Source of the DNA: Plecoglossus altivelis
Lineage: Eukaryota > Chordata > Actinopteri > Osmeriformes > Plecoglossidae
Direction: 5' to 3'
DNA: 64,000 bases
Assembly (NCBI GenBank): GCA_036571765.1
Contig: BROE01000004.1
Coordinates: 4,928,453 to 4,992,452 of the forward strand
A program made the position numbers and the translations under genes. Numbering within the stretch: position 1 is the stretch's first letter; each line of letters starts with the position of its first letter. Below, one piece after another: positions 59,855 through 64,000 of the stretch. The notes under the pieces were generated by a model. It had not been told where the DNA came from. It searched no databases and was given only the letters and a program-made list of their open reading frames with translations.

Positions 59855-61488
59855 ACCGTCAGAGAAGTCATCCACAGAGGTGACGGAGAGCAGGCTGTGC
59901 TGGTCGCTGCTCTCCGAGTCCCTGCGGAGGGGCAGGGGCGCGGCACATGCCCCTCCAGGGTGGTCGGCCAGCCAGGAGGAGGAGGAGGAGGAAGAGGGGG
60001 CGTGGTGGACCAGAACCGTTTCTGCGTGACAGGAGGAGGTGGAGGGAAGGCAGATTTCTGTGTCTTTAAGGGGAGCTCTGCTGGGGCCCTCTCCACCCTC
60101 GGCCCCCTGGGGCCCCTCGGAGAGGACGATCTGGACCCGGGACTCCTGGGGAGGGGGCAGGGACGCCCCACCGCCACTGCCGTACACAGCCTCCTCGTAG
60201 GAGGGGAGAGCCACTTGGACCCCCTCCACCACCATGGAGGCTGGCTGGCCAGACACCCCTTGCTCCCTCCTGGATAGAGCAGACAACAATGAGGAGGAGG
60301 AAGAAGGGAGCGGGTGGGGGGGGAGGAGAGAATAAGGAGATTTCCTTTCTAATTGCATGCCACACAGTATTAGCTGTGGTGTGATGTTAGCTGGCTATCT
60401 CAGCAGAGAGGTGTCAGGGTGATTCGAGTTCAACGTCAAGCCCCGGATCAGAGACCACCAACCCTTCAGGCACACAACCTAATAAGCCTTGCTGTCAATC
60501 ACCATTACATCTCTGTACTGCCTGCTATTCACATGACTGTGGCCCGGAAACACAGGAGTGGCTCTCAGCTGCTGAATCATCATCCCAAGTTGGGAGTTGC
60601 ACTTGTAAAAAATGTTGGCAAACTACTTCAAATATGTAATCGATACCCTGATGAATAGAAGGAAGTTTTGAAGGCTAAGATTAGAAAACTATTTAGTTGG
60701 CTGTGGATCGGAATGTTGGTTTTGTTTGCGTTTGTGTGCATGTGTGTCTCACCTGCTGTGGTGGAAGGACTTGAGTTTGGGCTGCAGCAGAACAAACAGG
60801 ACCACCAGGAGCAGGATGAGGGCTACAGAGCTGGCGGTCGATGCCACGATGGAGAGAGCAGGCATGGCCAGTGGAGACCGAGGCTCCTTGTCTACGCACA
60901 CACGGAGGGGTTAGAGAACACGGGCAGCGACATAGACACACACTGTCTCTCTCTCAGACCGCCTCTTTACCTCTCCCTCCCTCTCTCTATCTCTCTCTCT
61001 CTCCCTCACCTTGGCTGAGGCGACAGCTGATCTGCATGGGGGCGTCCCAGTCCCCGTTCTGGCAGGTGAGGAACTTGTAGTCTCCCTTCAGGGCGTAGCC
61101 CTCGTCACAGAAGTACTCGATGACCGTCTTCTGGGAGAGCTGGTGACAAGGCGACGGGTGGCAGCGGTAGCCTCCGTTCTCGGGCTCCGTGGGGGGCATG
61201 CACACTGCGGAGAGGAAGACCCCTTCAGTTCAAGCCGACACCCAGGGAGGCCCGGACGGCCGGGGGGGTTACGGTTAGCGGCGGCAGTCTTACCGTTGGT
61301 GCGGATGCAGCGGGGTGGCATGTGGGACCAGGTCCCGGAGCTGGTGCAGGTAATGGAGGTGGGGCCGTCGGGGGCGTAGCCTGGCTCACAGCCGTACATC
61401 AGCAGCGTGCCCGCGGGGAAGGAGCCCCGGTTAGCCTCGGTCAGGTTCATCAGGTCCCCATGCTGCACCCCGGCCGGCCGCGAACAGC
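59718..61488 (-). CDS. susd6: Sushi domain-containing protein 6, 5' end missing (5 exons seen)
   Basis: SUSD6 (KIAA0247) is a single-pass membrane protein with an extracellular complement-control (sushi) module. Exons on the minus strand are 61488-61294, 61204-61010, 60891-60753, 60269-59857 and 59743-59718, giving 968 nt in one frame. Exon 1 here is a sushi domain (CSRPAG...MYGC...ITC...GTW...PPRC); exon 2 is a second sushi domain (CMPPTEPENGG...YFCDEGYALKG...LTC...CRL). Both exons are 195 nt with phase 1 at both ends. Exon 3 has the transmembrane segment (VALILLLVVLFVLLQ) and the FHHSRR stop-transfer. Exon 4 holds the PY-type LPSYEEAVYG motif and an acidic serine-rich tail, and exon 5 ends IPLLKEA. 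The signal-peptide exon was not found and should lie further right. The exon 4 donor runs into a (GT)n tract. Human SUSD6 as I recall it has only one sushi domain. Confidence 0.9.
59821..59852. repeat. (AC)n tract abutting a susd6 donor
   Basis: About 16 AC repeats. On the transcribed strand of susd6 they form a (GT)n run starting about five bases after the exon 4 donor GTACGT. Confidence 0.95.
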
Positions 61489-61499
61489 CTGGACACAGA

Positions 61500-61800
61500 G
61501 AGAGAGGAAGGTTAGGATTGGAAGAGAGAGAGGAGGGTTAGGACTGGGGGAGAGAGGAGGGTTGGGACTGGGTGGGAGGTAAGGCTGGGGACTGGGGGTG
61601 AGAGAGAGAGAGAGAGGAGGGTTAGGACTGAGGGAGAGAGAGAGGAGGGTTAGGACTGAGGGAGAGAGAGGAGGGTTAGGACTGAGGGAGAGAGAGAGGA
61701 GGGTTAGGACTGAGGGAGAGAGAGAGAGGAGGGTTAGGACTGGGTGAGAGAGAGGAGAGTTAGGACTGGGGGTGAGAGAGGAGGGTTAGGACTGGCAGGA
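61500..61800. repeat. About 28-bp minisatellite in susd6 intron
   Basis: Roughly ten copies of GGAGGGTTAGGACTGAGGGA plus GAGAGAGA of variable length, starting a few bases upstream of the first sushi exon seen. Confidence 0.9.
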
Positions 61801-62784
61801 AAGACAGCAGACTGGAAACAGGGTAGGGGGAGGGAAATTGAGAGAACTTGAGGTGGATCTTGTGAAGAATGGGACAGGAAGTGTTCCTGGAACACGTGAC
61901 TCATGAAGTGAGCTGGAGTCATCTCCGATGTTCTCCATTAGCTCACCTCTGGTCTTCAGTAACACAGTGAGTGTGCTTGTGACTAAGATTGTGGACTCAG
62001 CTCATTCAGCTGGAGTTGAATCCCAGAAGTAGGTAACCACTTAACCACTCCACAGAAGTAGCATGCAGCATGAGCCTGAAGCATCGACCACTTTCCAGTT
62101 CTCCTTCTACGCTGCCATTTCCTGCGTCTGTGCGTGCAGCTACCAGTATGAGGAAGTAACTGTGTGTTCCAGAACATTCCCAGAGTCAACACACCCTTCT
62201 GCTGACAGGTACCAGAGGAGGAGACAACCGCCTCTGAAGGCTGCAGGTCTGAACTCTTCCAGTACAGCCAGACATGCTTGACGCTGAGGGCCCAGACTGT
62301 ATAATCCCAGGTTCATGACTCACTGGTGACCCAGCATTCAGGGGGCCCAGGAAAAAAAGCCCTGATCAGATGTGACCTCCTTCCCCTGTTCCAGCCCAGC
62401 CTGGCCTAGCGAAGCGGTCTACAGTGACCAACACACATTGTGGATGAGTTTGTACGTCTGCGTGCATGCTTACGAGTGCCCCTCTGAATAAAAATCTGTA
62501 AACTCTAATCACTAGGGGCAAGTGTGCCCCTAAGCTGTAATCAGGAGATTAACTGCAAACATGCTTATAGACCACACAGTCTTCATGCCCTGTGGCGCTA
62601 TGAGGATTCAAGCCCTGCAAAGGCCTCAGTCTGCCTGAGGCTGTGCGTTTGCAGAGCCGTGTTAGGAAGCGATATCCTGCTAGCTGTGAGCGTGCACACT
62701 CCAAACACCTGCATTAAGACCCTCCCCTTCACACAGCTGATACCTGGACCATAGCCTCTTCCTCCCTGATGGAGAAGTAGGGAG

Positions 62785-63115
62785 GTCTGGAAAAGTATGG
62801 GGGATGTCAGGGGAGATCTAGAGAGGTACAGGGGAGGTCTGGAGAGACCTAGACAAGTACAGGGGAGGTCTGAAGAGGTACAGGTGATGTCTAGAGAGGT
62901 ATGGGGGTTGTGTGGGAAGGTCTGGAGAGGTACAGGGGATGTGTGGGGAATTCTGGAGAGGTATGGGGGATGTCTGGAGAGATCTGGAGTGGTATGGAGA
63001 GGTACAGGGGATGTTTGGAGAGATCTAGAGAGGTATGGGGGATGTGTGGGAAGGTCTGAAGAGGTATGGGGGATGTCTGGAGAGATCTGGAGAGGTATGG
63101 GGAGGTAGGGACAGG
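62785..63115. repeat. About 28-bp minisatellite with higher-order structure
   Basis: Variant units of GGAGAGGTAYRGGGGATGTS type (about 11-12 copies) built from smaller AGGTCTGGAGAGG and TATGGGGGATGTCT blocks. Open frames across it are repeat artefacts. Confidence 0.9.
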
Positions 63116-63329
63116 CCTCTGGGGGTCTGGAGGCTGATAACTGATGAGGCAGTGCTGAGACCTCAGCAGGAGCCAAACCACCTGGTGTACAGAGGACTGA
63201 GTAGAGACAGAGAAGAACAACCTTTAATAGACTGAGAAACGATGTGCAAGACAGAAGAAGTCTCAGTCTCTAATCACTGGCAGCTCCGTGGTAATGTCAT
63301 TTTGAACGTCAGAGAGTGCCAGGCACGCG

Positions 63330-63461
63330 ATCTCCCTCTCCCTCTCCCTCTCGCTCTCTCACTCCTTCTCTCTCTCCTCCCTTTCTCTCTCTCTCTCTCT
63401 CCCCTCCCTCTCTCTTCCCTTCTCTCTCTCTCTCTCTCTCCTTCTGTCTCTCTCCCTCTCT

Positions 63462-63503
<42 letters not shown>

Positions 63504-63520
63504 CCCTCTCCCTCTGCTGC
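63330..63520. repeat. Pyrimidine (CT/CCT) tract
   Basis: About 190 bases of nearly pure C/T with CTCTCT runs. Both strands give open frames that are artefacts of the repeat. Confidence 0.9.
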
Positions 63521-64000
63521 GTGGCCTGGAGCAGGTAAATAAAGACAAGTCTAGTCAGACCAAGACCAACGAGCGCTGGGAAGGCAAATAATACGATCAC
63601 TGACAGTTAGATCAGTTGAATCCTAAACACTTGAATGATGGCGGAGCTCAGGAGGAGCTGAACCACGCGAGACGCTCAGCATGATAGAGGACAGCCGGGC
63701 CGTGGCAGAGTGCAGAGCACCAAGCTGGCTTTCTGCTCTCCTCACTCAAGGAGGACAACATGCCAGGAGGAGCAGAGGGGGAGACGGGAAGAGTGGTTAG
63801 GCAGGGAGGGGGAGGCGAGGAGGGTGGACAGCAGGAGAGGGCAGGCAGGGAGGGGGAGGTGAAGGGAGAGGGAGAGCAGGGCAGCAGGTTCTCAGAGCAG
63901 AGGCAGGGACAGGTTGCGGCAGGCAGTCGAATGTTTCCAGGAGAGGGAGAGGTTCTGTACAACAACAGGTAGAACGCACACATACCATGGAGGTGGGAGA

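Larger units (their letters stand above)
61489..64000. other. Probable susd6 intron; no exon recognised
   Basis: The first susd6 exon seen begins in phase 1, so an upstream exon must exist. No minus-strand frame here looks like a signal-peptide exon ending in phase 1. The stretch is dominated by minisatellites and a pyrimidine tract. Confidence 0.5.

Noticed and set aside
62797..63108. Repetitive open frames on both strands
   Set aside because: They are translations of the 28-bp minisatellite.
63648..63983. Minus-strand frame considered as the susd6 signal-peptide exon
   Set aside because: The start MCAFYLLLYRTS is only mildly hydrophobic, and the frame runs on into a proline/serine repeat with no phase-1 donor after a plausible signal peptide.

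Overview
The window is vertebrate nuclear DNA, almost certainly from a ray-finned fish. It has multi-exon genes with GT-AG introns, dense CA/GA microsatellites and G+C-rich minisatellites. Six genes could be rebuilt exon by exon from their similarity to known vertebrate proteins: rab15 (-), fntb (+), max (-), slc10a1 (+), srsf5 (-) and susd6 (-, 5' end missing). In five of them the exon lengths and phases add up to one uninterrupted reading frame; susd6 does so for the exons present. The exact species cannot be told from the sequence.

Layout. Bases 1-23.6 kb hold no protein gene I can recognise. They contain simple repeats, several minisatellites, a 119-base assembly gap (13626-13744), three indel-ridden 5S rRNA-like copies (13.9-14.9 kb) and a CpG-containing, promoter-like block near 16.8-17.1 kb. 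From 23.6 to 44 kb comes a compact block: rab15 and fntb are head to head over 498 bp, and fntb and max are tail to tail. This matches the RAB15-FNTB-MAX order of human 14q23.3. From 48.4 to 61.5 kb come slc10a1, srsf5 and susd6, which match human 14q24.1. The two human blocks are millions of bases apart but here lie about 5 kb apart. The last 2.5 kb are minisatellites and pyrimidine tracts, probably susd6 intron.

Function. The genes are neighbours by ancestry, not one pathway. They encode an endosomal Rab GTPase, the beta subunit of protein farnesyltransferase, the MYC dimerisation partner MAX, a sodium/bile-acid cotransporter, an SR splicing factor and a single-pass sushi-domain membrane protein.

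The most unusual observations concern splice sites built from tandem repeats. In fntb the exon 9 donor is repeated four times at exactly 33 bp, in frame and open. The intron 4 acceptor is repeated at exactly 29 bp. The exon 10 acceptor of fntb and a donor of susd6 abut (GT)n tracts. Other points are a two-sushi susd6, a 151-residue max without the short second coding exon, and stretches that look like unpolished long-read sequence.
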